Source: Mesorhizobium tianshanense (GTDB lineage: Bacteria > Pseudomonadota > Alphaproteobacteria > Rhizobiales > Rhizobiaceae). From it: a stretch of 64,000 nt of DNA. The stretch is taken from NCBI RefSeq assembly GCF_007830515.1, contig NZ_VLKT01000013.1:62001-126000 (forward strand). The letters are read 5' to 3'. Positions 29,129 to 37,262 of the stretch are shown here, piece by piece. Below the pieces are notes generated by a model, which saw nothing but the letters and a program-made list of their open reading frames with translations, was not told the origin of the DNA and did no database searches. Positions within the stretch are counted from its first letter, which is position 1; each line of letters begins with the position of its first letter. Both the position numbers and the translations under genes were made by a program.

Positions 29129-30031
29129 TCAGTCGATCCTGGCGAATGGAAAATGGTGCTCGCGCCATTCCTGGGGTGCGGGAGACCCCCAGACATTCAT
29201 CTGGCGGACGTTTCCCGGGCGCTCCAGGTTGGTGATGACGTTGGGCACGAAGTGGGCGTCGTCGGCGACCGTGTGCATGGCGCCGGAGCACTCGACCATC
29301 GCGCCGCTGGCATCCAGATAGTAGGCGTAGGTGTTGTCGCCCGGACGATGGCGGCCCGGCCCCCAAAGGACCTGGCGGTCGAACCCGTCGAGAATGTCGC
29401 CAAGCCGGCAATAGTCGCTGAAATGGCTGAACTCGAAAGAGTAGTGGTGAAGCCCGACCGGGCCCTTCACCAGACCCAGAATGTGATGCTGGCGGTTGCC
29501 GCCATGCATCCAGCTCAGCGCCTCGTTGACCATGCGCTCGGTGAGCCGCATGCCGCAGATTTCGGAGAGCTGCTGCCTTGTGGTGACCGGGTCGGGCGTG
29601 ATGAGATTGATGTGGTCGAGACGTCGCGGCTTGATGCCGTTGGTCGGGTAGCGCGGATTGTACATGTCGTCGCGCGCCGGGGTGTGTACCTCGAAGCGCA
29701 GTCCGTCCGGCGTCGCAAAGGTCACGCCGCCATCGCAGCACGCCAGGCTGGGATCGCGCGAGAGGATCCGGCAGCCGGCGCCGTCGACGCGCGAGGCGGC
29801 TTCCGCGACAGCCTCGGCGGTCAGCGCTTCGAGCCCGATCGTGTGGCAGGAATTCTCGTCGGAATGGAGAAGCACGAGTTCTGCCTTGCGGCCGTTCGAG
29901 CTCAGCCATGTCTCGCCCCCCGCCTGCTTGGTGACCCGCAGGCCGAGAATCTCCGTCGAGTCGTGGATCACGGCGTCTACATCACGGACATTCAGCTTTA
30001 TGTGACCGACCCCAAACACCAGGTGCATCAC
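29129..30031 (-). CDS. Type I extradiol ring-cleavage dioxygenase (VOC family)
   Basis: A 300-residue two-domain VOC protein like 2,3-dihydroxybiphenyl or homoprotocatechuate dioxygenases. The second domain supplies the iron ligands: His in RRLDHINLITPD (about 140), His in GLHHYSFEFSHF (about 200) and Glu in GAMVECSGAMH (about 255). It should open a catechol-type ring next to the hydroxyls. A paired CGA motif lies 76-94 bp upstream of its start (30107-30129), suggesting its own regulated promoter inside the operon. Confidence 0.88.
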   Translation of the reverse strand: MMHLVFGVGHIKLNVRDVDAVIHDSTEILGLRVTKQAGGETWLSSNGRKAELVLLHSDENSCHTIGLEALTAEAVAEAASRVDGAGCRILSRDPSLACCDGGVTFATPDGLRFEVHTPARDDMYNPRYPTNGIKPRRLDHINLITPDPVTTRQQLSEICGMRLTERMVNEALSWMHGGNRQHHILGLVKGPVGLHHYSFEFSHFSDYCRLGDILDGFDRQVLWGPGRHRPGDNTYAYYLDASGAMVECSGAMHTVADDAHFVPNVITNLERPGNVRQMNVWGSPAPQEWREHHFPFARID

Positions 30032-30106
30032 CAGTCTCCTTCCTATGGCCGCAGCATGGCCCTGGCGATCTCCTTAGATCAAACTCAGCTCAACGGCAAC
30101 AAATTT

Positions 30107-30129
30107 CGAAAAAAGATATTATTACGAAA
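30107..30129. promoter_or_regulatory. Paired CGAAA motif (copy 1)
   Basis: Two CGAAA elements 18 bp apart (30107 and 30125) in a strongly AT-rich stretch, upstream of the extradiol dioxygenase. Similar pairs occur at 31034, 31144 and 37116. Confidence 0.5.
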
Positions 30130-30131
30130 TA

Positions 30132-30980
30132 TTAGAGTGACCGATCCGAGATCACTGTGTTTCGCAGCGTCCCAATGCCCTGGATCTCGATCTCGACCTC
30201 GTCGCCGGGGAACAGGAATTCAGGCGGATTGCGGCTGGCGCCGAAGCCCGATGGCGTGCCTGAAACGATAACGTCGCCAGGGTCGAGCGGAGCAAAGGTC
30301 GAGATGTAGGAGATGAGCCAGGGGATATCGAAGATCATCCGGTCGATCGCAATCGACTGCCTGGTTATGCCGTTGACCCGGCTCTCCAGAAGGAGCCGCG
30401 CCGGATCCGGGATCTCGCGCGTGCAGACCATCCAAGGGCCGAACGCTCCGCTATGGTAGAAGTTCTTTCCGGGCGTGAACTGGCTCGAGTGCTTCTGCCA
30501 GTCGCGCACGCTCCCCTCGTTGAAGCATGCATAGCCGGCGACGTACGCCATCGCTTCGCCGCGCGCGATCTTGTGTGCGCGGCGGCCGATGATCACCGCC
30601 AACTCACCCTCGAAATCCAGCTTGTCGGAAACCGCCGGCTTCAGGATCGCGCCTCCATGGCCGGTCTGTGCTTGCGCGTGGCGCATGAACAGCAGCGGGA
30701 ACTGCGGCGCCGGCTTGTCATCCTCGTGGAAGTTAGTGGCGACGCAGAAGATCTTGCCTGGGTTGGGAATTGGCGGCAGCAGGCTGACTTCAGCCAGCGG
30801 CAAGGCTTCGAGATCGCGTTCATCGGGCGTGAGGTCGGGAAACCGGCTCTCGAGATAGGCTGTGAGATCCGGCGGCGCGCCGGGAACGGAATCCAGCCGC
30901 AGGATGATTCTACCGTCGACCATTCCGTAGCCGGCACCGTTGCGTTCAACGAAAGAAGCGAATTTCAAAGGCTCACCCAT
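30132..30980 (-). CDS. Fumarylacetoacetate hydrolase family protein
   Basis: 282 residues with the FAH C-terminal catalytic fold: KIFCVATNFHEDD, then DFEGELAVIIGRRAHKI (the Glu-x-Glu metal site, about 128), FNEGSVRDWQKHSSQFTPGKNF, and DVIVSGTPSGFG near the end. In meta-cleavage pathways such enzymes act as 2-hydroxy-dienoate hydratases, 4-oxalocrotonate decarboxylases or isomerases. First gene of the minus-strand operon. A paired CGA motif is found at about 31034-31057 upstream. Confidence 0.88.
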   Translation of the reverse strand: MGEPLKFASFVERNGAGYGMVDGRIILRLDSVPGAPPDLTAYLESRFPDLTPDERDLEALPLAEVSLLPPIPNPGKIFCVATNFHEDDKPAPQFPLLFMRHAQAQTGHGGAILKPAVSDKLDFEGELAVIIGRRAHKIARGEAMAYVAGYACFNEGSVRDWQKHSSQFTPGKNFYHSGAFGPWMVCTREIPDPARLLLESRVNGITRQSIAIDRMIFDIPWLISYISTFAPLDPGDVIVSGTPSGFGASRNPPEFLFPGDEVEIEIQGIGTLRNTVISDRSL

Positions 30981-31033
30981 TTACGACGTACCTTGAAAGC
31001 AGGTACTTACGACCTCGGAGTAGACCGGATTTT

Positions 31034-31057
31034 CGAAAATAGGCAAGCCATCGTAAG
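31034..31057 (-). promoter_or_regulatory. Paired CGA motif upstream of the FAH gene (copy 2)
   Basis: Read on the minus strand: TTACGA, then TTTTCGAAAA with 18 bp between the C positions. It lies about 55-78 bp before the FAH-family start and resembles the copy at 31144. Confidence 0.45.
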
Positions 31058-31141
31058 AAGGGCAAAGCGACCGATCTCAAGCCGAAATGGCGCCTGATCA
31101 CTGCTTGGCGCGGCGCTGACCCTCGGTCATCACCACAAAGT

Positions 31142-31168
31142 TACGAAAAATGATTGATATTTCGAAAA
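31142..31168 (+). promoter_or_regulatory. Paired CGAAA motif (copy 3)
   Basis: TTACGAAAAA then ATTTCGAAAA, with 19 bp between the C positions (31144 and 31163), about 95-120 bp upstream of the alcohol dehydrogenase at 31263. Confidence 0.5.
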
Positions 31169-31262
31169 AACTATGCGACCACCGATCTGGCCTCGGGAGG
31201 AGGCCCATGTGCGCGCCGAAAAGCTCGGCCTGCACTGGTTTGAGCGAACGGGAGGTATCGAC

Positions 31263-32384
31263 GTGACAGCAATTCCGCAGACGATGAAGGCCGCGCGCAT
31301 GCACGAGATCGGCGGCCAGCTGAGGATCGAGGAAGTGCCGGTCCCGAAGCTTGGGTCGATGGACGTGCTCGTTCGCGTCAGATCGTGTGGCATCGTGCCG
31401 AACCTCGCCAACATCCTGGCGATGTGGCCGACCTGGTTTCCCCACATGCCGCAGCCGCCGCTGCCAGCGATCTTCGGCCTCGACCCGACCGGCGAGATCG
31501 CGGCAGTCGGCAGCCAGGTCCACAGTCTGAAGCCCGGCGATCGGGTCTACGTCAATCCGGGGCGCTCCTGCGGCTCTTGCCGTCATTGCCGGCGCGGCGA
31601 CACAATCTCTTGCCGCCACTACGCCTTCCAGGGCTATTTCGGCTTCAGCCATGAAGCGCTTCAGACATTCGAGGACTACCCGGTCGGCGGCATTTCCGAG
31701 TACATGGCCGCGCCGGCATCGGCGATCGTGGCGCTGCCCGACAACATGACCTTCGATCAGGCGGCACGGCTCGGCTACATGGGCACCGGCTATTCCGCTC
31801 TGAAGAAGGCGCAGGTCGGCCCCGGCGACACGATCCTTGTCAATGGCATCTCCGGCACGCTCGGCATATCGATCGCGGTGTTCGGTCCGTCGTTCGGGGT
31901 CAAGAAGATTCTCGGCACCGGTCGCGACAGGAAGCTGCTGAAGGAGATCGAAGCGCTGGCGCCCGGCATCATCGAGACACATTCGCTGGACGACGGATCG
32001 CCCGACGAATGGGCCCGTTCCAGGACGGAGCATGGCGAGGGGGTCGACGCCTTCATCGACTGCAACGGTCCCGGCACGCCGCAAGAGCCTTTCCTGGCGG
32101 GCCTGAGGGCGCTGCGCCGCGGCGGTATCGCCGTCGACATCGGCGCCGTGATGGGCGCGGTTCCCATCGACGTGCACATGATGATGGACCGGAACCAGCG
32201 TCTCATCGGTTCGGCATGGCTGACGACTGCCGAGGGTCAGGAAATGGCCGACCTCGTCGGGATCGGCAAGGTCAGCTTCGATCTCCTGGAAACCCAGGCG
32301 ACGCCCATGAGCAAGGTCAATGAGGCCATTTCGGGCATCGCCCAGCGCCATGGCGGGTTCTCGAATTTTGTGATCCATCCGTAA
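31263..32384 (+). CDS. Zinc-type alcohol dehydrogenase family protein, paralogue of 23002-24111
   Basis: 373 residues, GTG start at 31263 with GGAGG 7 bp upstream. Shares the sequence pattern of the first dehydrogenase: CGIVPNLANILAMWPTWFPH, structural zinc cysteines CGSCRHCRRGDTISC, VNGISGTLGISIAVFG for nucleotide binding, and AIFGLDPTGEI where GHE is expected. The two enzymes may act on successive or alternative alcohol/aldehyde intermediates. An in-frame ATG at 31173 has no ribosome site. Confidence 0.85.
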   Translation: MTAIPQTMKAARMHEIGGQLRIEEVPVPKLGSMDVLVRVRSCGIVPNLANILAMWPTWFPHMPQPPLPAIFGLDPTGEIAAVGSQVHSLKPGDRVYVNPGRSCGSCRHCRRGDTISCRHYAFQGYFGFSHEALQTFEDYPVGGISEYMAAPASAIVALPDNMTFDQAARLGYMGTGYSALKKAQVGPGDTILVNGISGTLGISIAVFGPSFGVKKILGTGRDRKLLKEIEALAPGIIETHSLDDGSPDEWARSRTEHGEGVDAFIDCNGPGTPQEPFLAGLRALRRGGIAVDIGAVMGAVPIDVHMMMDRNQRLIGSAWLTTAEGQEMADLVGIGKVSFDLLETQATPMSKVNEAISGIAQRHGGFSNFVIHP

Positions 32385-32421
32385 TTGCATACGTGTGGGT
32401 ATGCTGATACCGGATGGTATC
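32385..32421 (+). promoter_or_regulatory. Promoter with overlapping GATAC-type operator (site 2)
   Basis: TTGCAT at 32385-32390, then 16 bp, then ATACCG. The palindrome GATACCGGATGGTATC at 32406-32421 covers the -10. It sits in the 61-bp gap before the cupin gene. Confidence 0.7.
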
Positions 32422-32445
32422 CATGTTATCTGGGAGGACCAAGAC

Positions 32446-32988
32446 ATGAACATTCGCCGCGTCGTCACCGGAAAGAACGCCGCAGGAAAATCCGTATTCA
32501 TCAGCGACGGCTCCTCGCCGCGCGAGATGGCGCTGCAGCACACGCCCGGTTTCGTTTCGTCCCCGCAGTGGAAGATCGATGGGACGCCGGATCTGGCCAG
32601 ACGGGACAGCGCCGATCCGATGGCGAGCGAGAGCACGATGCTCGCTTCGGTCGGGGGCTCGGTGTTCTGGATGATCACCTTTCCCCCGGACAGCGTGATG
32701 ATGTCGCCCGACTGGAAGCCCGAGCTTGCGGGTCCGGAGCACCTGAAGGCCGCGCCCGGCATCGCCGAGCGCTTCGAGATGGACAATCCCGGCATGCACC
32801 AGACCCCGACGGTGGACTATGTGACCGTCGTCAAGGGCCGGCTTGTCCTCGAGCTCGACGACGGCAAGACTGTCGAGCTGAAGCAGGGCGATACGGTCGT
32901 GCAGCAGGGCGCGCGGCATGCCTGGCGCAATCCCTTCGCCGAGCCGGTGACGGTCTCGGTCGTCATGCTCGGCGCGACCCCCGCCTAG
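32446..32988 (+). CDS. Cupin domain-containing protein
   Basis: 180 residues with a single C-terminal cupin barrel (about 100-175): HQTPTVDYVTVVKGRLVLELDDGKTVELKQGDTVVQQGARHAWRNP. Glu of the usual first metal motif is not obvious, while H at HAW is present. The N-terminal 90 residues are specific. It may bind a small aromatic or act as an isomerase or dioxygenase-like protein; no firm role. Start at 32446 follows GGGAGGA. It has its own GATAC operator. Confidence 0.8.
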   Translation: MNIRRVVTGKNAAGKSVFISDGSSPREMALQHTPGFVSSPQWKIDGTPDLARRDSADPMASESTMLASVGGSVFWMITFPPDSVMMSPDWKPELAGPEHLKAAPGIAERFEMDNPGMHQTPTVDYVTVVKGRLVLELDDGKTVELKQGDTVVQQGARHAWRNPFAEPVTVSVVMLGATPA

Positions 32989-33070
32989 CCGGGGCCACCC
33001 CCGGGCGCGCCCCGCCCGTCCGGCGCGGTCTGCCGCCCCAGACTTGCTGTCTGCCGGGCAGGCGGTTGCC

Positions 33071-34006
33071 TTATCTTGCCCTGTGCGAGTCTCCGTCGCC
33101 GAGATTTTTCTCGGCGACCTCAGCCAGGATCTGACGGGCCCAGCGGTGCAGGCCGGAATGGTGCGTGCGCTCGGTCCAGTAGATGTCGACCTGGATGAAG
33201 ACATCCATCGGGAACGGGCGCAAAGCGAGCCTGTCCGAAAGCCGACGCGCTAGCCGATAAGGAATCGTCGCCACCAGTTCCGAGCCTGGAATCAGCCGCT
33301 CCAATATGTCGTGGCTCGACACGGTGACTTCAGGCTGGATCTCGATGCCCGTTGCGCGCAACGCGGCGAAGTAGAGAGCCTCCCAGCGCCCATTATGCGT
33401 GACGGCGACATGGCGCGCGGCACAGTAGCGGTCGAGCGTCGGCGCTCCCTGCGCCAGAGGGTGCGCCGGGTCCATGACGCAGGCGTAGTGATCGGTGAAC
33501 AGCTTCCTGCGGTAGTAGATGTCGCCGAGGATGGCGACCGGCCCAAGCACGATGTCACAGGTGTTCTGCTTCAACTGCTGCTTGCCGTCGACAGCGGATT
33601 CGAAGATGTGGATCGTCGCTTTCGGCGCCTCGGTCTGCGCCCGGCGCACGAAATCAGGGATGACAAACATGCGCTCATGGTGGTTGCAGGAGACGGTCAC
33701 GCTTCCCACGGCCGTGGCCGGGTCAAAACCCGAAGGCGAAGACAGCGCCGCCATCTGTTCGAGGATGCCGCGCGCATGCTGGGCGAGTTCTTCGCCCTTG
33801 TCGGTTGCCACGATCGCGTTGCCCTGGCGCACGAACAGCGGATCGTTGAAAGCCTTTCGCAGCCTCTTAATGGCGTAGCTTATGGTGGATTGGTTGACGC
33901 CGAGAAGTTGCGAGGCGTCGGAAAACGAGGCGCGGTCCTGGACGGCAACAAGCGTCTGCAGCGCGGCGAGGTCTATGCTGGCAAGGTCGTTGGACAGCAC
34001 GGCCAT
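33071..34006 (-). CDS. LysR family transcriptional regulator (NodD/NahR-like group)
   Basis: 311 residues: winged helix-turn-helix (ALQTLVAVQDRASFSDASQLLGVNQSTISYAIKRLRKAF, about 14-51), then the effector domain. Start at 34006 follows GGAGGAAA. Divergent from the P450-ferredoxin-reductase operon with only 96 bp between starts, so it most likely controls O-demethylation by the P450. Effector unknown. Confidence 0.9.
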   Translation of the reverse strand: MAVLSNDLASIDLAALQTLVAVQDRASFSDASQLLGVNQSTISYAIKRLRKAFNDPLFVRQGNAIVATDKGEELAQHARGILEQMAALSSPSGFDPATAVGSVTVSCNHHERMFVIPDFVRRAQTEAPKATIHIFESAVDGKQQLKQNTCDIVLGPVAILGDIYYRRKLFTDHYACVMDPAHPLAQGAPTLDRYCAARHVAVTHNGRWEALYFAALRATGIEIQPEVTVSSHDILERLIPGSELVATIPYRLARRLSDRLALRPFPMDVFIQVDIYWTERTHHSGLHRWARQILAEVAEKNLGDGDSHRAR

Positions 34007-34102
34007 TTTCCTCCATGCAAATTTTCGATGACCTCTATTTAACCCATCGCATTGCTGAATACACGTCGATTTCGTACCTCGTCTCCCGACAGGGAGGAAA
34101 TC

Positions 34103-35284
34103 ATGAGCGAAGCCGTGAAAGTGGTCGACGACGTTGCGTTCGAAGACCTGCTTGCCAATCCGTATCCGGTCTTCAAGCGCGTCCGCGACCTCGGGCCGGT
34201 CGTGAAGGTCGAGGCGGCCAACATCATGATGGTCACGCGCTTCGACGACATCATGGCCATCGAACGCGACCCCGAGACGTTTTCCTCCGTCAATCCGCAG
34301 TCGCTGCTGAACACGGTGATCGGGCCGAATTTGATGCGCAAGGACGGCGACGACCATGCCCGTGAAAGGGCGGCGATAGATCCGAGCCTGCGGCCCGGCG
34401 TCGTCAAGCGGTGCTGGGCCGATCCCATGCGCGTCATTTGCGACGACGTCATCGCGCAGATCGAGCACAAGGGCGAGGCGGAACTTTTCGAGGACCTCGC
34501 CGCGCCGATCGCGGCGCGTGCGCTGGCCGACATACTGGGTTTCGACGGCGTCGACTGGCGCACGATGGCATTGTGGTCGCAGTCGCTGATCGACGGTTCC
34601 GGCAACTACTCGCACAACCCAGAGATCGCGCGTAAGGCGAAGAAGGCAGCCAGCGGCGTCGAGAGCGCCGTCGACAGGATGCTTCCCCATCATCGGGACA
34701 TTCCAAATCCTTCGATGCTGTCTTCGATGCTCCAGGCCGATCCTCCTCAGACGGTCGAGCAGATCTACGCCAACATCAAGGTCGCGATCGGGGGCGGGCT
34801 GAACGAGACCCGCGACTCGATCCTTACGCTGATCCTTGGCCTGCTGCAGAACCCGGACCAGCTCGCGCGCATTCGCGCCGAGCCTTTGCTCTGGGGGCAG
34901 GCCTTCGAGGAAGCGGTGCGCTGGATCTCGCCGATCGGCATGTATCCGCGCCGCCTGACCCGTGACGTCGAGATCTCGGGGATGCTGGTCCGCAAGGGCG
35001 AGCAGGTCGGTTTGTGCGTCGGCGCCGCCAACCACGACGATCGCCGTTTCAGCGATCCGGAGAAGTTCGACGTGTTCCGGGAAAAGAAGTCCCACCTTGC
35101 GTTCGGCGCCGGATCGCATTTCTGCGCCGGCACCTGGGTGTCGCGCGCGCTGGTGAGCCAGATCGTCGTGCCCACCGTGTTCGAGCGGCTGCGCAATCTC
35201 CGACTCAAGGATCCGGACCGCGTCCGCATCCGCGGCTGGGTGTTTCGTGGCCCCACGCACATGCCCGTCATCTGGGACGTTTGA
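34103..35284 (+). CDS. Cytochrome P450, candidate aryl O-demethylase
   Basis: 393-residue soluble bacterial P450. Heme-binding loop FGAGSHFCAGTWVSRA (Cys about 339), ExxR as EEAVRW (about 275), I-helix GGGLNETRDS keeping the Glu-Thr pair. The C-terminus IRGWVFRGPTHMPVIWDV and the HLAFGAGxHxCAG stretch recall the guaiacol O-demethylase GcoA (CYP255) as I remember it. With ferredoxin and reductase genes directly downstream it forms a three-component class I system. Formaldehyde from demethylation would be handled by the gfa-adhC-fghA genes nearby. Substrate assignment is inference. Confidence 0.9.
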   Translation: MSEAVKVVDDVAFEDLLANPYPVFKRVRDLGPVVKVEAANIMMVTRFDDIMAIERDPETFSSVNPQSLLNTVIGPNLMRKDGDDHARERAAIDPSLRPGVVKRCWADPMRVICDDVIAQIEHKGEAELFEDLAAPIAARALADILGFDGVDWRTMALWSQSLIDGSGNYSHNPEIARKAKKAASGVESAVDRMLPHHRDIPNPSMLSSMLQADPPQTVEQIYANIKVAIGGGLNETRDSILTLILGLLQNPDQLARIRAEPLLWGQAFEEAVRWISPIGMYPRRLTRDVEISGMLVRKGEQVGLCVGAANHDDRRFSDPEKFDVFREKKSHLAFGAGSHFCAGTWVSRALVSQIVVPTVFERLRNLRLKDPDRVRIRGWVFRGPTHMPVIWDV

Positions 35285-35295
35285 GGGAGAGTTTC

Positions 35296-35613
35296 ATGCC
35301 GACGATCAGGTTCCTCCTCGCAGACGGCGCGGAGCTCGCCGTCGAGGCCGAGAGCGGCCGCACCTTGATGGAAACCGCGCTTGAAAACAGCGTTCCGGGC
35401 ATCATCGCCGAATGCAACGGCTCGGCGGCTTGCGCCACATGCCATGTCGTGCTTCCCGAAGACATCATGTCGGCGCTCGGACCCATCAGCGAGCATGAAA
35501 ACGATATGCTGGACTTCGCCGAAGCGCCGCGCGAACCCGGAAGCCGGCTGAGCTGCCAGATCAGGGTCAGCGACGCACTGGACAACGTTTCCGTCCGCAT
35601 TCCGGCCGCCTAG
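35296..35613 (+). CDS. [2Fe-2S] ferredoxin (adrenodoxin type)
   Basis: 105 residues. The cluster ligands are visible as ECNGSAACATCHVVL and LSCQIRV (Cys-x5-Cys-x2-Cys and a distant Cys). SALGPISEHENDMLDFAEAPREPGSRLSCQ is typical of P450-partner ferredoxins. Lies 11 bp after the P450 stop and 15 bp before the reductase gene, so the three are co-transcribed and functionally linked. Confidence 0.95.
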   Translation: MPTIRFLLADGAELAVEAESGRTLMETALENSVPGIIAECNGSAACATCHVVLPEDIMSALGPISEHENDMLDFAEAPREPGSRLSCQIRVSDALDNVSVRIPAA

Positions 35614-35628
35614 CCGTTTGGGCTGATC

Positions 35629-36888
35629 ATGTCCCTTGATGCCGATCATCCCGCCGCGGCCATACCCGGCAACGAAAGCAGCATCCTGATCGTCGGCGCC
35701 GGGCAGGCCGGCCTATTCACGGCCGAAAAGCTGCGGGCGAACGGCTTCGCGGGATCGCTCACCTTGATCGGGGACGAGCCCGATGCTCCCTACCAGCGTC
35801 CTCCGCTGTCGAAGGCCTATCTTCTCGGCGAACTCGAGCGGGACCGGTTGAAGCTGAAAGCGGAGGACTGGTACGCGAAGAACCGGATCGCGTTGCGACT
35901 GGGAACGCGCGTCGCATCCATCGATCGCGCCCGGCAGTGTGTATGTCTGGCCGATGGCACCATGCTTGCCTACGACCGTCTCGTGCTCGCAACCGGAGCG
36001 ACCGCCCGAAAGCTTCCGCAGGCGATCTCGCGCGGCCTGGCTGGCATCTTCACGATCCGCACACTCGCCGATATCGATGCGTTGCGGCCGGCGCTCGAAA
36101 CGAACGGCAAGCTCCTTGTCGTCGGCGGTGGGTACATCGGGCTCGAGATCGCCGCCGTCGCGCGTGGGCTCGGCATGACAGTAGATGTCGTGGAAGCCTC
36201 CGATCGCCCGCTCGCACGGGTGGCTTCGGCGGAAACGGCGAGGGCTGTGGAAGACCTTCACCGGTCCAGGGGCGTGACGTTCCATCTCGGCAAGGCAGTG
36301 AGCGAGTTGCTCGGCGCTGATCGCGTTACTGGCGCCAGGCTCGGCGACGGCACGATCATTGCCGCCGACGTCGTCGTGGCGGGAATCGGCGGCATGCCGC
36401 AGACGACGTTGGCCGCAGAGGCGGGTTTCGCTATCGACAACGGTATCGCTGCCGACGCGTACGGGCGCACGGGCGATCCGTTCATCTGGGCTGCTGGTGA
36501 CTGCGCCAACTTCTCCTTGCCGGGAGGAGGGCTGCGGATGGAGAGCGTCGGCAACGCGATCGACAGCGCCGACCTGGTCGCTCGCAACATCATGGGCGCG
36601 CGCCAGCCCTACAAGCCGAAGCCGTGGTTCTGGTCGGATCAGTTCGATCTCAAGCTGCAGATCGCCGGCCTGTCCAGGCCGGGCGATACGGTGGTTGTCC
36701 GGCAGGGAGCGGGATCGGGACGGTCGCACTGGTACTACCGCGAGGGGCAGTTCGTCGCCGTCGATGGGCTGAACGCGCCGCGCGACTATCTGATTGGAAA
36801 GCGCCTCCTTGCCGTGTCGGCCAGCCCCGACCCCGCTCAGGTCGCGGATCCGGTGCTGGCGCTCGAAGCTCTGGCGAGCTCGAAATGA
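35629..36888 (+). CDS. FAD-dependent ferredoxin reductase
   Basis: 419 residues of the putidaredoxin/rhodocoxin reductase type. Two dinucleotide folds: ILIVGAGQAGLFTAEKLRANG for FAD (about 21-41) and LLVVGGGYIGLEIAAVARGLG for NAD(P)H (about 163-183), then DPFIWAAGDCANF for the FAD ribityl site. Transfers electrons from NAD(P)H to the adjacent ferredoxin for the P450. Confidence 0.93.
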   Translation: MSLDADHPAAAIPGNESSILIVGAGQAGLFTAEKLRANGFAGSLTLIGDEPDAPYQRPPLSKAYLLGELERDRLKLKAEDWYAKNRIALRLGTRVASIDRARQCVCLADGTMLAYDRLVLATGATARKLPQAISRGLAGIFTIRTLADIDALRPALETNGKLLVVGGGYIGLEIAAVARGLGMTVDVVEASDRPLARVASAETARAVEDLHRSRGVTFHLGKAVSELLGADRVTGARLGDGTIIAADVVVAGIGGMPQTTLAAEAGFAIDNGIAADAYGRTGDPFIWAAGDCANFSLPGGGLRMESVGNAIDSADLVARNIMGARQPYKPKPWFWSDQFDLKLQIAGLSRPGDTVVVRQGAGSGRSHWYYREGQFVAVDGLNAPRDYLIGKRLLAVSASPDPAQVADPVLALEALASSK

Positions 36889-36977
36889 GGGCTGCGCCCG
36901 ATCGAGCGCTCGCGTTTCGTCTCTTCTTGAGACGGACAAAGCAGGCAAGCAGAGCGTACCAGCTGGTTCTTTTTGCA

Positions 36978-37015
36978 TTGACATCCTGCATCGTATCTGA
37001 ATACTATATGGTATC
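36978..37015 (+). promoter_or_regulatory. Promoter with overlapping GATAC-type operator (site 3)
   Basis: TTGACA at 36978-36983, 17 bp, then ATACTA. The operator copy AATACTATATGGTATC (37000-37015) differs from the consensus by one base in the left half. It would drive the downstream transporter operon. Confidence 0.7.
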
Positions 37016-37115
37016 TTAATGGCATGAAGCGGAAGCGCTCCGCTAGGCGGGCATAACGGTCATCCGGTGCCTTTGCCTCGGGTGGATAAGGAATGTCGTT
37101 ACTCGTGCAAAATAA

Positions 37116-37138
37116 CGAAAATACAAGATATTACGAAA
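37116..37138 (+). promoter_or_regulatory. Paired CGAAA motif (copy 4)
   Basis: CGAAA elements at 37116 and 37134, 18 bp apart, within the AT-rich leader of the transporter operon, about 125-147 bp before its first start codon. Confidence 0.5.
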
Positions 37139-37262
37139 TTAACTGGATCATCAGAGGAAAATGGCCTAAGCAATTTCGCTAGGGAGGACCGGGGCGATCA
37201 ACTCGTTCTCGCGAGCCGCGAGGCAAGGGAGCGCCCACTGCAACCAGAACTGGGAGGAATCG

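Larger units (their letters stand above)
36889..37262. other. Regulatory gap before the ABC transporter operon
   Basis: 374 bp without a gene. It holds a GATAC-type promoter/operator (36978-37015) and a paired CGAAA motif (37116-37138), the only place where both motif types occur upstream of one operon. The stretch from 37100 is unusually AT-rich for this window. Confidence 0.7.
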
